A stretch of DNA of 43,261 nt from Fimenecus sp045593555 (GCA_045593555.1 JAZNWU010000011.1:1-43261); one strand, 5' to 3'. Shown: positions 31,654-41,470, counted from the stretch's first letter. The notes: generated from the sequence alone by a model not told the origin. Made by a program: numbers and translations.

Positions 31654-32311
31654 ATTTCAATAACGGAATTACATTTTCTGCTACAATCTCATATGCTAAG
31701 GCATTGATATGAAGTCCATCATATGTGTATTCTTGTTTTAAATTTCCATTTTTATCCTTCAATTTGTCTGTAAAATCAAGCCATATACAATTATATTTTT
31801 CACAAAGCTTGATGTATTCTTTGTTCATTTCGTTGATTTTCTTATTACTGCGTTTTTCAAACATATCACGCATATTTTCATTTATAGGATAAACGGCTTC
31901 AAAAATAAAGTTTACATCTTTACAATACTCTTTTGCAGATTTAATAATCTGTTCAACATTCTCGAGTGTCATTGATAACGGAAGCCCACGACCGATATCG
32001 TTTGTGCCGATAAGAAGAACAATATTTTTTGGCTTGATATTCAATACATTTTCCTGAAATCTCTCGAGAAGTCTGTCAGTTGTGTCACCACTTATGCCTC
32101 TGTTGTAAACAGCCTGTCCACTTGATTTCGAGAAATCATAAAACAACTCATACCAATTAAAAAAATCAGTAATTGAGTCGCCTAAAAGTACGGTCTGATT
32201 TTCAAGAGCATATTTCTTGTTAAGAAAGGAATAGTTACTTTTTTTAGTAGCCATTTCCTTACTGTATTCTGTAATTTTTGAATAGTCAGCCTGTGTTTTC
32301 TTGAATACCAT
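31652..32311 (-). CDS. SGNH/GDSL hydrolase
   Basis: 219 residues. SGNH blocks are visible: GDSITD (nucleophile Ser), NRGISGDTT, GTND and YDGLH with the catalytic Asp and His. It probably removes acyl groups from sugars or lipids in the cytoplasm, since no signal peptide is seen. It follows the alpha/beta hydrolase gene and is likely co-transcribed. Confidence 0.85.
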   Translation of the reverse strand: MVFKKTQADYSKITEYSKEMATKKSNYSFLNKKYALENQTVLLGDSITDFFNWYELFYDFSKSSGQAVYNRGISGDTTDRLLERFQENVLNIKPKNIVLLIGTNDIGRGLPLSMTLENVEQIIKSAKEYCKDVNFIFEAVYPINENMRDMFEKRSNKKINEMNKEYIKLCEKYNCIWLDFTDKLKDKNGNLKQEYTYDGLHINALAYEIVAENVIPLLK

Positions 32312-32320
32312 AGAATCACC

Positions 32321-33361
32321 TTATCCATTTAAGAAATCTCTTTTCATAATACATTCTTCAAAGAAAGAATTAACAGTATCCATAATTGTCAAATCTTCTT
32401 TTGTTATAAGAGAATAGTCAATATTCTGATAAATCTCGTATGCTTCAGGACTGTTCTCACCAAGAGATGCAATTTTTGCAAATATGTCGTTGAGATACTG
32501 TTCAGCATCTTTTGCAAGATAGACATTATGGTATTTGCTGTCACAAAGTATTGTTCTTGCATTTGGATTGTTACGTATTCTCTGTTTTAAACCAACGGGA
32601 CTGTTTTTAAGTGTTACCTGTAAATCATTTCCACCATGTAATATAAGTGTAGGGATTTCGTTGTTGTCAATGCTGTCACAACTGCGGAGAATCCCTGCCT
32701 TGCCAAATCGGATGAGATTAATCAAGTCAAAAAATGGACTAAAAATTGAAAGATTTGCTTTTGTGGTTAGTTTTGCATTGTCACGGATAAGTTTATTCAT
32801 TGAATTGAATGGAGAAAATGCCACAATGCCTTTAATCTCTGTTTTTGGTGTAACTGCAGAAACATTACAAACGCTGTATGCACCCCAGGAATGACCTGCA
32901 AGAAGTAACGGTAAAGTCTTCAAATCATCTCTTGTATTTACAAATTCTAAAGCATGTTTTAAATCTATAACACCTTGTGCAAAACCATAAAGCTTGTCGC
33001 CCTCTGATGTGCAAGTACCTGTGTTATCATAAGCTAATACAAGGTATCCTTTTTGTGCAAAATAGTTGATTTCAGTAGTATATGCAAGGTGTCCTGCACC
33101 CATACCGTGAGAAAAAACAATGAGTGCCTTATAGTTATCAACCTTTGCACTACTGTAAAGAAAACCATTGAGAGTCTGCCCTTTATCGGATTTGAAGTTA
33201 ACAGGTAATGCATTAAGATTATCAAAATTCTTTGCCTTCAGATATTTTAAGTTTTCGTTTCCTTCACATCTTTTTGACGTTCCCGTGAAGTCCATGATTT
33301 TAATAGCAATAATAAATAAAAGTAAGCAAATAACAATAAGAGCTATGACAAAGTAAATCAT
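32321..33361 (-). CDS. Membrane-anchored alpha/beta hydrolase
   Basis: 346 residues. An N-terminal hydrophobic helix (about 3-22) anchors the protein. The hydrolase domain shows an FSHGMGAG oxyanion segment, the nucleophile in GHSWG, Asp in HGGNDLQV and His in YHNVYL. Start at 33361, where AAAGGGAT lies upstream; the longer frame covers the promoter. It is similar to serine aminopeptidase/lysophospholipase-like enzymes. Divergent from the XRE regulator gene. Confidence 0.83.
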   Translation of the reverse strand: MIYFVIALIVICLLLFIIAIKIMDFTGTSKRCEGNENLKYLKAKNFDNLNALPVNFKSDKGQTLNGFLYSSAKVDNYKALIVFSHGMGAGHLAYTTEINYFAQKGYLVLAYDNTGTCTSEGDKLYGFAQGVIDLKHALEFVNTRDDLKTLPLLLAGHSWGAYSVCNVSAVTPKTEIKGIVAFSPFNSMNKLIRDNAKLTTKANLSIFSPFFDLINLIRFGKAGILRSCDSIDNNEIPTLILHGGNDLQVTLKNSPVGLKQRIRNNPNARTILCDSKYHNVYLAKDAEQYLNDIFAKIASLGENSPEAYEIYQNIDYSLITKEDLTIMDTVNSFFEECIMKRDFLNG

Positions 33362-33396
33362 AAAAATATCCCTTTCACTTTTATTTTTATATCTAT

Positions 33397-33461
33397 ATTT
33401 TACCATACAGACGGAATTTTGCAATATTTTTATTGCGAGAGAACTTTTTATGTTGTATAAT
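33397..33461. promoter_or_regulatory. Divergent promoters
   Basis: Rightward TTGCGA (33433-33438), 17 bases, TATAAT (33456-33461) for the XRE gene. Leftward TTGCAA (33419-33424), 16 bases, TAAAAT (33397-33402) for the hydrolase genes. The regulator may control both. Confidence 0.6.
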
Positions 33462-33480
33462 GTAACCAAGAGGTGAAAGT

Positions 33481-33849
33481 ATGAGTTGTTGTAATCAGTT
33501 GAAAATTATCAGATGTGCAAATAATCTGAAGCAGTATCAGGTTGCCGATGCTCTCGGAATAAGTCGCTCAACATATTGTAGTTACGAAACAGGCAGACGA
33601 AGCATTGATTTGAAAACCTTATCAAGGTTATCACATTTCTACAAGCTCTCAATGGATTGCTTTTTTGAGGATGCCTATGCTGAAAATGTCTTTGAGGACG
33701 ATAATTATGAAGCAACACCCGATACGAAATACCTTTCACAGCTTTCATCGGAAGAAATTTCATTGATTGCAAAGCTTCGTGCAATGAATGAAAAAGATAA
33801 AGAAGAAATTATCACAATAGCAAACAGTAAAGTGACAAGTAAACCATAA
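33481..33849 (+). CDS. XRE-family transcriptional regulator
   Basis: 122 residues: an N-terminal helix-turn-helix (LKQYQVADALGISRSTYCSYETGRR cut at the loop) and an acidic C-terminal region ending in a helix (SEEISLIAKLRAMNEKDKEE). AAGAGGTG precedes the ATG. Divergent from the hydrolase operon, which it may repress. Confidence 0.85.
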   Translation: MSCCNQLKIIRCANNLKQYQVADALGISRSTYCSYETGRRSIDLKTLSRLSHFYKLSMDCFFEDAYAENVFEDDNYEATPDTKYLSQLSSEEISLIAKLRAMNEKDKEEIITIANSKVTSKP

Positions 33850-33870
33850 AATAGATTAATATTTCATAAT

Positions 33871-33905
33871 ACAGTGGGAGCTCTCTAACTACGAGTTCCC
33901 ACTGT
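33871..33905 (+). terminator. Hairpin after the XRE gene
   Basis: A 13-bp stem with one G-T pair (33871-33883 with 33893-33905). The tail is only moderately T-rich, so terminator strength is uncertain. Confidence 0.6.
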
Positions 33906-33946
33906 TGTCATTTTATTATATAAATTGGAGTTTGTGGGATGTTTTG

Positions 33947-34033
33947 TGTCATTCTGAGGAGTGTAACGACGAAGAATCTCTGTTGGTTGATAGGCTACTT
34001 TGTTAGAGATTCTTCGCTTCGCTCAGAATGACA
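33947..34033. repeat. Intergenic inverted-repeat element (87 bp)
   Basis: Terminal arms TGTCATTCTGAG and CTCAGAATGACA (33947-33958, 34022-34033) plus inner arms 33971-33981 with 34005-34015. This resembles the common TGTCATTCTGAG...GAAGAATCT intergenic elements of Clostridia and other bacteria. An 18-bp AT-rich motif follows at 34048-34065. Confidence 0.75.
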
Positions 34034-34200
34034 TACCAAATTATTCTCCCCGATAAATTATAATTTGAAAATCACATATTATTTGTTAGCGTTATTGACT
34101 ATTTGGCTAATATTATGATAAAATATAATGGTATAATTTCGAAAAGGTATATTAATGTGAAAAATCACGCTAATATGATTGTATGTCCATCACACCTTGT

Positions 34201-34250
34201 CCGGCTATAGTAAGGAGTGATGTTCCTGTTTCATACAAATTTATAGTCGG
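34201..34250 (+). promoter_or_regulatory. Leader hairpin of the DtxR-like gene
   Basis: A 9-bp stem (34201-34209 with 34242-34250, one G-T pair) encloses AAGGAGTGATG and an 8-codon ORF. An 11-codon ORF begins at about 34,169. This may be a translational leader; no known riboswitch is recognised. Confidence 0.35.
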
Positions 34251-34257
34251 AAAGGCT

Positions 34258-34656
34258 ATGGAAATAATTATGAAAAATAATATGTACAATATGACATCTT
34301 CACTTGAAGATTATCTTGAAGCCGTTTTTATTATCTCAAAAGAAAAAGGTAGTGTGAGAATCACTGATATTGCTGAATTTCTCGGTGTTTCTAAGCCTAG
34401 TGTTAATCGTGCAATAAATACACTTACACAAAACGGTTACCTTGAGCATGTTACCTATGGTGATATCGAAATCACACCACAAGGTGAAAGTTATGCTGCT
34501 AATGTTCTGAGAAGACACAAGTTAATTAAGCATTTCCTTATTGATACTTTGGGTGTCGATGAGAAAACGGCAGAGAACGATGCTTGTCAGATGGAACACG
34601 TTATGAGTTCAAGCACTATTGACAAGCTTTACGAGTATCTTGAAAGGCAGGGTTAA
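34258..34656 (+). CDS. Metal-dependent regulator, DtxR/MntR-like
   Basis: 132 residues from the ATG at 34258 (GGAAAGG upstream; a second ATG four codons on is possible). A winged helix (SLEDYLEAVFIISKEKGSVR, then AEFLGVSKPSVNRAINTL) and a dimerisation/metal region (RRHKLIKHFLIDTLGVD ... QMEHVMS) fit the short MntR type, without the SH3-like domain of DtxR. It senses Mn or Fe and represses transport genes. It stands first in a run with two flavoprotein genes. Confidence 0.8.
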   Translation: MEIIMKNNMYNMTSSLEDYLEAVFIISKEKGSVRITDIAEFLGVSKPSVNRAINTLTQNGYLEHVTYGDIEITPQGESYAANVLRRHKLIKHFLIDTLGVDEKTAENDACQMEHVMSSSTIDKLYEYLERQG

Positions 34657-34659
34657 GCT

Positions 34660-35907
34660 GTGTATAAGGTTGCTGTAATCGGCGGTGGTGCATCGGGACT
34701 TGCTTGTGCGATTGAGCTTATGCACACCGTGACTGATAAAGAAAATGTTAAGGTTACTGTTTTTGAAAAACTTGCTCGTGTAGGTAAAAAAATCCTTGTT
34801 ACGGGAAATGGCAGATGTAACCTTACAAATATAAATGCTACGGATAAAGGCTTCCGTGGTGATGTTGCATTTTCAGAAGTTGCATTAAAAAAATATACAC
34901 CTGAAAGTAATATAGAATTCTTTAATGAACTGGGACTTTACACAAGAACGGAAGATGAAGGCAGAGTATATCCTTTGTCAAATCAGGCTTCTTCAGTCCT
35001 TGATGTATTGCGATTTGAATGTTCAAGATTAGGTATTGAAACAGTTTGCGATTATAATGCTGTTCACCTTAAATCGGTTTTCAACGGTGTTGTGAATAAA
35101 CTGGTGATTAATAATCGTGACAGATTCGATTTCGTTGTTGTGGCATCAGGTGGTAAGGCAGCAAAAGTTCACGGTACTGATGGTGACTCCTATGAACTTC
35201 TTAAAATGATGGGACATAAGATTACACCTGTTGCACCTGCACTTGTTTCGCTTAATTGTGATGATTTCACAAAAGCACTTAAGGGTGTCCGTTCTGTATG
35301 CAAAATGGATTTGATTATTGACGGAAAAAAGGCACTCGAGAATTACGGTGAGGTTCAGTTCACAGATTATGGACTTTCAGGTATTCCTATTATGCAGTTG
35401 TCACGATTTGTGTCAATGTCACCTTCAAACGACATTTGTATAAATCTTGATGTGACACCTGATTTCACTTCTGATGAGATAGAAAATTATTTGTTTAACC
35501 GTCGAGAATTCGGTACGGGACTTTGCGAAAATCTTCTTATTGGTATTATGAATAAGCAATTGTGCATAACCTTATTAAAGGAATGTAATATTGCACCGAA
35601 TGGAAGAATATTTGAACTCAAGGATAATGAGATTATGACACTTGCAAAACTTTGTAAGTGCTGGAAAATAAAGGTTAAAACTGCTCGTGGCTTTGATTTT
35701 GCTCAGGTTACGGCAGGTGGTGCAGATTGCTCACAGTTCAATGATGACACAATGGAATCAAAGCTTGTTGATAATTTATTCTGTTGTGGTGAGGCACTTG
35801 ATGTTGACGGAGATTGTGGAGGATATAATCTTCAGTGGGCATGGAGTTCAGGCAGAACAGCAGGACACACTATCGGCGAAAGGATAAACAATGCTCAGAA
35901 TAAGTGA
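34660..35907 (+). CDS. HI0933/BaiN-like flavoprotein
   Basis: 415 residues from a GTG. The FAD-binding start (YKVAVIGGGASGLACAIEL) and KKILVTGNGRCNLTN, with a C-terminal VTAGGADCSQFNDDTMESK and GGYNLQWAWSSG, match the HI0933/BaiN family of NAD(P)/FAD oxidoreductases. The substrate is not known for most members. It begins 4 bases after the regulator and overlaps the next flavoprotein by 17 bases, so the three are probably one operon. Confidence 0.85.
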   Translation: MYKVAVIGGGASGLACAIELMHTVTDKENVKVTVFEKLARVGKKILVTGNGRCNLTNINATDKGFRGDVAFSEVALKKYTPESNIEFFNELGLYTRTEDEGRVYPLSNQASSVLDVLRFECSRLGIETVCDYNAVHLKSVFNGVVNKLVINNRDRFDFVVVASGGKAAKVHGTDGDSYELLKMMGHKITPVAPALVSLNCDDFTKALKGVRSVCKMDLIIDGKKALENYGEVQFTDYGLSGIPIMQLSRFVSMSPSNDICINLDVTPDFTSDEIENYLFNRREFGTGLCENLLIGIMNKQLCITLLKECNIAPNGRIFELKDNEIMTLAKLCKCWKIKVKTARGFDFAQVTAGGADCSQFNDDTMESKLVDNLFCCGEALDVDGDCGGYNLQWAWSSGRTAGHTIGERINNAQNK

Positions 35908-37486
35908 AATTAAACTCCCGCTTGACTGCGATTTTCATGATATTGAAGATGCTGCAGCCAAGGCTTTAAAACTGAATAAAAACAGATTTTTAAAAACAGA
36001 AATATTTAAACAGAGTGTTGATTGCCGAAAAGGTGAAGTGCATTTTGTATTCACGGTTGATGTTACTGTTGATGGCGATGAAGATAAACTTCTTGAAAGC
36101 CTTAACAATAACCGTGTTATTAAATGTCAGAAATATGAGTATGTAATGCCCCAGTCAAACAGAAAAAGCACTTTGCCACCTGTGGTTGCAGGTTTCGGAC
36201 CTGCAGGAATGTTTGCAGCGCTGATTCTTGCACGAAGCGGACATTGTCCAATCGTGGTTGAACGAGGTAGGGACATAGATTCGAGAACTGCTGATGTAAA
36301 TAATTTCTGGACAAATCGTATTCTTGACGAAACATCCAACATTCAGTATGGTGAAGGTGGTGCAGGAACATTTTCTGATGGAAAACTGACAACAGGTATT
36401 AAGGACAGTCGTTGCAGATTTGTTTTTGAGGAATTTGTATTTCACGGTGCCCCTGAAGACATACTTACAAACGCAAAACCACATATCGGTACTGATAAAC
36501 TCAAAGAAACTGTTAAGAACATCCGTGAAGAAATAATTTCTCTCGGTGGAACAGTTCTTTTTGAAACACAGCTTACAAATATAATCGTTGCAAATAATTT
36601 TATCCATGGCGTTACAGTTGTGGATAAATCCGGTAATGAAAGAGATATTGAAACTGATGCTGTGATTTTGTCGGTTGGCCATTCTGCAAGAGATACAATC
36701 GAAATGCTTTATAATAAAGGCATAAATATGATGCAGAAGCCATTTTCGGTAGGGGCAAGAATTGAGCATCCACAGGAATATATCAATTCTGTACAGTACG
36801 GTGAATTTAAAAATCATCCGAAACTCAAGGCTGCTGATTATAAACTTGCTTGTCATCCGCCACACGGCAGAGGAGCATATACTTTTTGTATGTGTCCGGG
36901 TGGTACGGTTGTCTGTGCTTCGTCGCAAAAAGGTGGAGTTGTGACAAATGGTATGAGTGAGTATGCCCGTGATAAGGAAAATGCAAACTCTGCTATATTA
37001 GTAGGTGTTGAGCCTGCAGATTTTCCAACAGAACATCCACTTTCAGGATTTGAGCTTCAGCGTGAAATCGAAGAAAAAGCATTTAACCTTGGTGGAGGCG
37101 ATTATTCAGCACCAGCAACACTCGTTGGTGATTTCCTGAAATGTCAAAAATCCACTAAATTAGGTACAGTAAAACCATCATTTACAACAGGTGTCACAAT
37201 GGATGACATAAGCAAGGTTTTGCCTGCAAAAGTTGTGAATACAATGCGTGATGCCTTGGTACAGATGGATAAAAAACTGAAAGGCTTCGCTATGGACGAT
37301 GCTGTGCTTACAGCACCGGAAACAAGAAGTTCATCTCCTGTCAGAATTCTTCGTGACGAGTTTTACCAGACGAATATCCGTGGCCTTTATCCTTGTGGTG
37401 AGGGTGCAGGCTATGCAGGTGGGATTGTTTCAGCAGGTGTAGATGGTGTCAAGTGTGCAGAAGCAGTGCTTTCTGATTTGACATAA
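35891..37486 (+). CDS. FAD-dependent dehydrogenase, COG2509 type
   Basis: 531 residues. A 90-residue N-terminal domain of ferredoxin-like type (MLRISEIKLPLDCDF...) precedes an FAD fold (PPVVAGFGPAGMFAALILA). NIQYGEGGAGTFSDGKL and the C-terminal GLYPCGEGAGYAGGIVSAG are highly typical. Members are uncharacterised oxidoreductases common in anaerobes. It overlaps the preceding gene. Confidence 0.85.
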   Translation: MLRISEIKLPLDCDFHDIEDAAAKALKLNKNRFLKTEIFKQSVDCRKGEVHFVFTVDVTVDGDEDKLLESLNNNRVIKCQKYEYVMPQSNRKSTLPPVVAGFGPAGMFAALILARSGHCPIVVERGRDIDSRTADVNNFWTNRILDETSNIQYGEGGAGTFSDGKLTTGIKDSRCRFVFEEFVFHGAPEDILTNAKPHIGTDKLKETVKNIREEIISLGGTVLFETQLTNIIVANNFIHGVTVVDKSGNERDIETDAVILSVGHSARDTIEMLYNKGINMMQKPFSVGARIEHPQEYINSVQYGEFKNHPKLKAADYKLACHPPHGRGAYTFCMCPGGTVVCASSQKGGVVTNGMSEYARDKENANSAILVGVEPADFPTEHPLSGFELQREIEEKAFNLGGGDYSAPATLVGDFLKCQKSTKLGTVKPSFTTGVTMDDISKVLPAKVVNTMRDALVQMDKKLKGFAMDDAVLTAPETRSSSPVRILRDEFYQTNIRGLYPCGEGAGYAGGIVSAGVDGVKCAEAVLSDLT

Positions 37487-37495
37487 AATTGTTAT

Positions 37496-37524
37496 TTGAC
37501 AAATGCACATTGTGTTGATATATT
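37496..37524 (+). promoter_or_regulatory. Promoter of the pseudokinase gene
   Basis: TTGACA, 17 bases, TATATT; AAAGGGGAT precedes the ATG. Confidence 0.75.
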
Positions 37525-37554
37525 ATTGTTTAGATTATATAGAAAGGGGATTAT

Positions 37555-39240
37555 ATGATGAATTATGACAATCTTTGTATGAATTGTATGAATGAATTGT
37601 CCGGTGAGAAACAATGTCCCAAATGTGGATACCATGTTGATTCTCCACAAATTTCACCATATTTACCTTTAAAGACACCAATTGGTGGTAAATATATTAT
37701 CGGAAAAGCAGTTTCAGCTAACAGTGAGAGTATTACATACTCTGCATATGATGTTGATAGAAAAACTGCAGTTGTTATAAAGGAATTTTTGCCTGAACGC
37801 CTTGTAAACAGAGCAGATGATGGCATAACAGTAGCGATAATTAAAAATGCTCAGGACACATATTATGCTCTTTTAAATGAATTTCTTGGTTTATGGCGTA
37901 ACCTTGCAAGAGTAAGAGGCTTTTCTGCTCTGATTCCCGTAATTGATATTGTTGAAGAAAACAATACTGCTTATGCAGTTACGGAATATATTGAAAGTCT
38001 TTCTCTTCGTGAATTTCTTTTAAGAAGTAAAACAGGTTATCTTAATTGGGATAAGGCAAAAGTTCTTTTTATGCCTGTACTTTCGCTTCTTTCAAATCTT
38101 CATCAGTCAGGTATTATTCATTACGGAATAAGCCCTGATACTTTGCTTATAGGCAGGGACGGAAAATTAAGACTTTCAGGTTTTTCAATTCCTGAAGCAA
38201 GGTTTGAGAGAACACAGATTCCTGCTGAATTATTCGATGGATATACTCCTCTTGAGCAGTACGGATATTCACTTGAAAGTGGAGAATGGTCAGATATATA
38301 TTCTTTCTGTGCTACCGTATATCGTTCCCTTGTGGGCAGTGTGCCACAGGATGCAATTTCCCGTTCAACAAGCGATAAACTTATTATTCCTGCAAGATAT
38401 GCTGAAATCATACCTGTTTATGTTATAAATGCCTTGATGAATGGTCTTCAGGTTGACCCACAGGAAAGAACTAAAGATATTGAAACACTTCGTGAGGAGC
38501 TTTCTGCAACACCATCCAATGTGGTATCGTCATTTTCAGGTATGAAGGTCCCTTCTGATGAAAAAAAGGATGCTCCTGTTTATGTGACGACGGATGAGGA
38601 TTCTCCGGGACAGACAATTCTTAAAACATTTCTTATTATTTTAGGTGTCGGACTTATCGGTTTTGCAGGTTGGCTTGTTTATGATAAGATAATCAATGCT
38701 CCTGAAGAAACTCCCGTGGAAGATAACACTCAGGTGAAAGAAACTGTTGAAGTTCCGAATTTTGTGAACAGTTCTTACGATTTGATTGCACAAAATCCTG
38801 TTCAGAATGAAAGATTTACAATTAAGTCCGTTTCGGAATACAGTTCAACAGTTGAAAAAGGTTATATAGTTTCACAAAGCATTGAGCCGGGTAAAATGGT
38901 GGAAAAAGGAACTGAAATCGTCTTTGTAATCAGTAAAGGTCCTGAATATGTTGTTATTCCACCTTTAATGGACTCTGAATCAGAGTTAGCAAAAACACAG
39001 CTTGAGGAATTGGGTTTTGTTGTAAAGATTATTGAAAAAACAAATGACGGTGATTATACAGCAGGTACAGTTGCTTCTGTCACTCCTGAATCAGGTTCAA
39101 GTCAGGTTAAAGGCAGTGAAGTTTATCTCGAAGTCTGGGGTGAACCACCTGTTGAAGATGATTTTAATATCTTCCCTGACAATAATAATGGCTCTGAACC
39201 CGGAATAGACTTTGGAGATTTGTTCAACAACTTATTTTAA
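37555..39240 (+). CDS. PASTA pseudokinase with N-terminal zinc ribbon
   Basis: 561 residues. A zinc ribbon (CMNC...CPKCGY, 8-26) is followed by a kinase-like domain (about 45-330), one membrane helix (about 352-372) and two extracellular PASTA-like repeats (about 385-520), then an acidic Asn/Asp-rich end. The domain keeps the VVIKEF lysine (Lys76), but the HRD loop reads HYG (189-191), the Asn after it is Thr, and DFG reads GFS (209-211). Both catalytic and magnesium Asp are missing, so it is likely an inactive sensor related to PrkC/Stk1 kinases. Confidence 0.85.
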   Translation: MMNYDNLCMNCMNELSGEKQCPKCGYHVDSPQISPYLPLKTPIGGKYIIGKAVSANSESITYSAYDVDRKTAVVIKEFLPERLVNRADDGITVAIIKNAQDTYYALLNEFLGLWRNLARVRGFSALIPVIDIVEENNTAYAVTEYIESLSLREFLLRSKTGYLNWDKAKVLFMPVLSLLSNLHQSGIIHYGISPDTLLIGRDGKLRLSGFSIPEARFERTQIPAELFDGYTPLEQYGYSLESGEWSDIYSFCATVYRSLVGSVPQDAISRSTSDKLIIPARYAEIIPVYVINALMNGLQVDPQERTKDIETLREELSATPSNVVSSFSGMKVPSDEKKDAPVYVTTDEDSPGQTILKTFLIILGVGLIGFAGWLVYDKIINAPEETPVEDNTQVKETVEVPNFVNSSYDLIAQNPVQNERFTIKSVSEYSSTVEKGYIVSQSIEPGKMVEKGTEIVFVISKGPEYVVIPPLMDSESELAKTQLEELGFVVKIIEKTNDGDYTAGTVASVTPESGSSQVKGSEVYLEVWGEPPVEDDFNIFPDNNNGSEPGIDFGDLFNNLF

Positions 39241-39249
39241 CAACTAAAA

Positions 39250-39283
39250 AAGAGGTATCAACTGATTAAAGTTGGTACCTCTT
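39250..39283. terminator. Bidirectional terminator
   Basis: A 14-bp stem (one G-T pair) and a 6-base loop between convergent genes, flanked by As and Ts. Confidence 0.82.
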
Positions 39284-39301
39284 AATTTTTGCCATAAATG
39301 A

Positions 39302-41470
39302 TTATGAAATTGTAATGCAATCCATAGGACCTATAATAACACCGTTTGTAGTAACTTCCCTTTCCGTATAGTTTGTATAAACTCTTATACTGTTATCATA
39401 TTCTGTACAGTAAACACCATTCTGAATGAGCAAATGCGATGTCATTCTTGAATCACGTAGACTAGCCAAAGCTTCGTTAGCCTTTGTATAATATGTAACC
39501 ATATCATTAATGTTTTTGTCATAATAGTATTTTGCATCGAGTTTTTCATTGAAAGCTGTGCAGTACCAGTCTGCACTTGGCAAACAACCGTATTCAACGG
39601 CTTTTAAGAAAGCAACTTTTGAATCGTCTGATGTGTTGAACCCGACAGCACTGTATTCAAGAATACCGTGAAGAAGCATTTGTACAAACGGAATACCTTC
39701 ATATCCGTCACATTCTGTGCGTGTAAGAGGTGAAACAGGAATGTTTGAAATAACGTCGGCATTTCTTACAGAATAGAAATTACCTGTATCAACCATAAGT
39801 AATTTTGATGTTGAAAGGACAGAAACCTGTGAAGAAATCTCTGATTGAGAAAGTGTTCTTGAATATGAGTTGTATGAATAGTCAGAATATAGATAACTGC
39901 CGATATCGTTAAGTGCATATCCGTCAAAATTTACTTTTTCAGAGTTTTTGAGTATGTTCTCAATGGTATTTTCAAGGTTACTCATTTTAAGATATTCCTG
40001 TGAGGAAGTGCTTTTCGGGAATGAATATGCAGTTGTATCAGTAATATTTTTTTTGTTTATTGATTTCGCACCTGATAACTGATTGCTGTAAGTCAAAATG
40101 TCTGTGTCGATGAATAAAGAGAATTTCTGACTTGTAATATATGAGTATAACTCATTAAAATCTGTTTTGTTACCTAATGAGCCTTTGAAATCATTGAAAT
40201 CATTGGTGTTTCCGTTGTTAGCATTGTTATAAAGACCATTGTAGCGAAGATATATGTTGTCAACACCCTTTGCTTTCAACAAAGTCATAAGTGAAAGTGT
40301 TTGCTTGTAGTTTGAAAGTGAATGATATTTTCTTTCGCTGTCTTTATATCCACCCTGAACAGAAACAACCATAGGAAGATTGCTTGAATCAGTTTCAACA
40401 GTTTTAGTTGAAAGAACAGAATTTCTTATAAGATTTTCACGACAAGCAGTTGCCATACCTGAATATGTGGCAGATTTTCCTGAAAGGAAACGATAACAAA
40501 GAGTTATTTCGTCCTTATACTGGTTTCCCTGAATCTCTTCTGAATAAATGTCTGTAATTTTAAATGTAGCATTTACATTATTGAGAGAATTATCACCGTT
40601 ACGATTTGCATTGATTGTTGCAATAGAATCACCTTTTTCAATAATGCAAAGGAAAGCACTGTCAGATTTCTTGATGCCGAAAGTACCTATAAGACAGGAG
40701 GACGGACCTCTGTTACCTGTAACAGCAGCATCCTCACCATAAACAGCAAGTGAAATTGATGAGAATTCACTGTCCTCAACATCTGTTTTTATAATTGCAC
40801 CACAACCGTCAGGTACAAAAATGTAGTCATCAGCAGCACTTGTTTCGTATGCACCAAAGTTGTTGAGAATTGTAATATCTTCAAGGAAAATGCCGTTTGG
40901 TAAGTGAAGATTGTTCATATTGACATTCACATAGAATGAACCGTCACGCAATGTATAAAGAACCGTTACATCTGCACGAATTTCACCATCTTTTACCTTG
41001 CTTATTTCCGTTGCTCCGGTTTCTTTGTCAAGAGCCATTGAATATGTTACTGAAATACCGTCAACTGATGCTGTATATGTGAAGTTTCCATGAGCAACAG
41101 AGTTGTCCTGAGAGTTAAGTGTGTAAATCTTGTTACCACCATTTGACAGGGTAATCTGAACTGCGTAACTCTGAATTTCTTTTGTAACACTTGTATCGGG
41201 TAATGCTGACCACACAGCACCGGAATTTGTATCACGAATGGCAACTGCAGTTGTGTTTTTGTCAAAAAGAAGCTCAATAAGACCTGATTTTGAAACTACA
41301 CTATAAGCAGAGTTGTCAACCTTGTGAAATTGATTTCCCGAATACTCTGCTGAAATATATTTTGCTTCCTCACTTCTGTTTACATAAGGAACACATGAGG
41401 TGAATAGTATTGAAATCAGACATATAACGGAAACAAGTTTTATGCTTATTTTAAAGAATGATTTTCTCAT
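39302..41470 (-). CDS. DUF5696-like lipoprotein
   Basis: 722 residues. A lipoprotein signal peptide ends in LFTSC (Cys about 26), so the protein is secreted and lipid-anchored. The main part (about 60-700) alternates beta-rich segments and a possible TIM-barrel-like stretch (VDNIYLRYNGLYNN, FSLFIDTDILTYSN, VNFDGYALNDIGSYLYSDY). I associate this with DUF5696, often found with carbohydrate ABC transporters, suggesting a role in glycan handling. Start at 41470 with GGGAGA upstream. No transporter is adjacent. Confidence 0.72.
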   Translation of the reverse strand: MRKSFFKISIKLVSVICLISILFTSCVPYVNRSEEAKYISAEYSGNQFHKVDNSAYSVVSKSGLIELLFDKNTTAVAIRDTNSGAVWSALPDTSVTKEIQSYAVQITLSNGGNKIYTLNSQDNSVAHGNFTYTASVDGISVTYSMALDKETGATEISKVKDGEIRADVTVLYTLRDGSFYVNVNMNNLHLPNGIFLEDITILNNFGAYETSAADDYIFVPDGCGAIIKTDVEDSEFSSISLAVYGEDAAVTGNRGPSSCLIGTFGIKKSDSAFLCIIEKGDSIATINANRNGDNSLNNVNATFKITDIYSEEIQGNQYKDEITLCYRFLSGKSATYSGMATACRENLIRNSVLSTKTVETDSSNLPMVVSVQGGYKDSERKYHSLSNYKQTLSLMTLLKAKGVDNIYLRYNGLYNNANNGNTNDFNDFKGSLGNKTDFNELYSYITSQKFSLFIDTDILTYSNQLSGAKSINKKNITDTTAYSFPKSTSSQEYLKMSNLENTIENILKNSEKVNFDGYALNDIGSYLYSDYSYNSYSRTLSQSEISSQVSVLSTSKLLMVDTGNFYSVRNADVISNIPVSPLTRTECDGYEGIPFVQMLLHGILEYSAVGFNTSDDSKVAFLKAVEYGCLPSADWYCTAFNEKLDAKYYYDKNINDMVTYYTKANEALASLRDSRMTSHLLIQNGVYCTEYDNSIRVYTNYTEREVTTNGVIIGPMDCITIS

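Noticed and set aside
36155..36928. 257-codon ORF on the minus strand
   Set aside because: Shadow of the COG2509 flavoprotein gene; Cys/Ile-rich translation without any motif.
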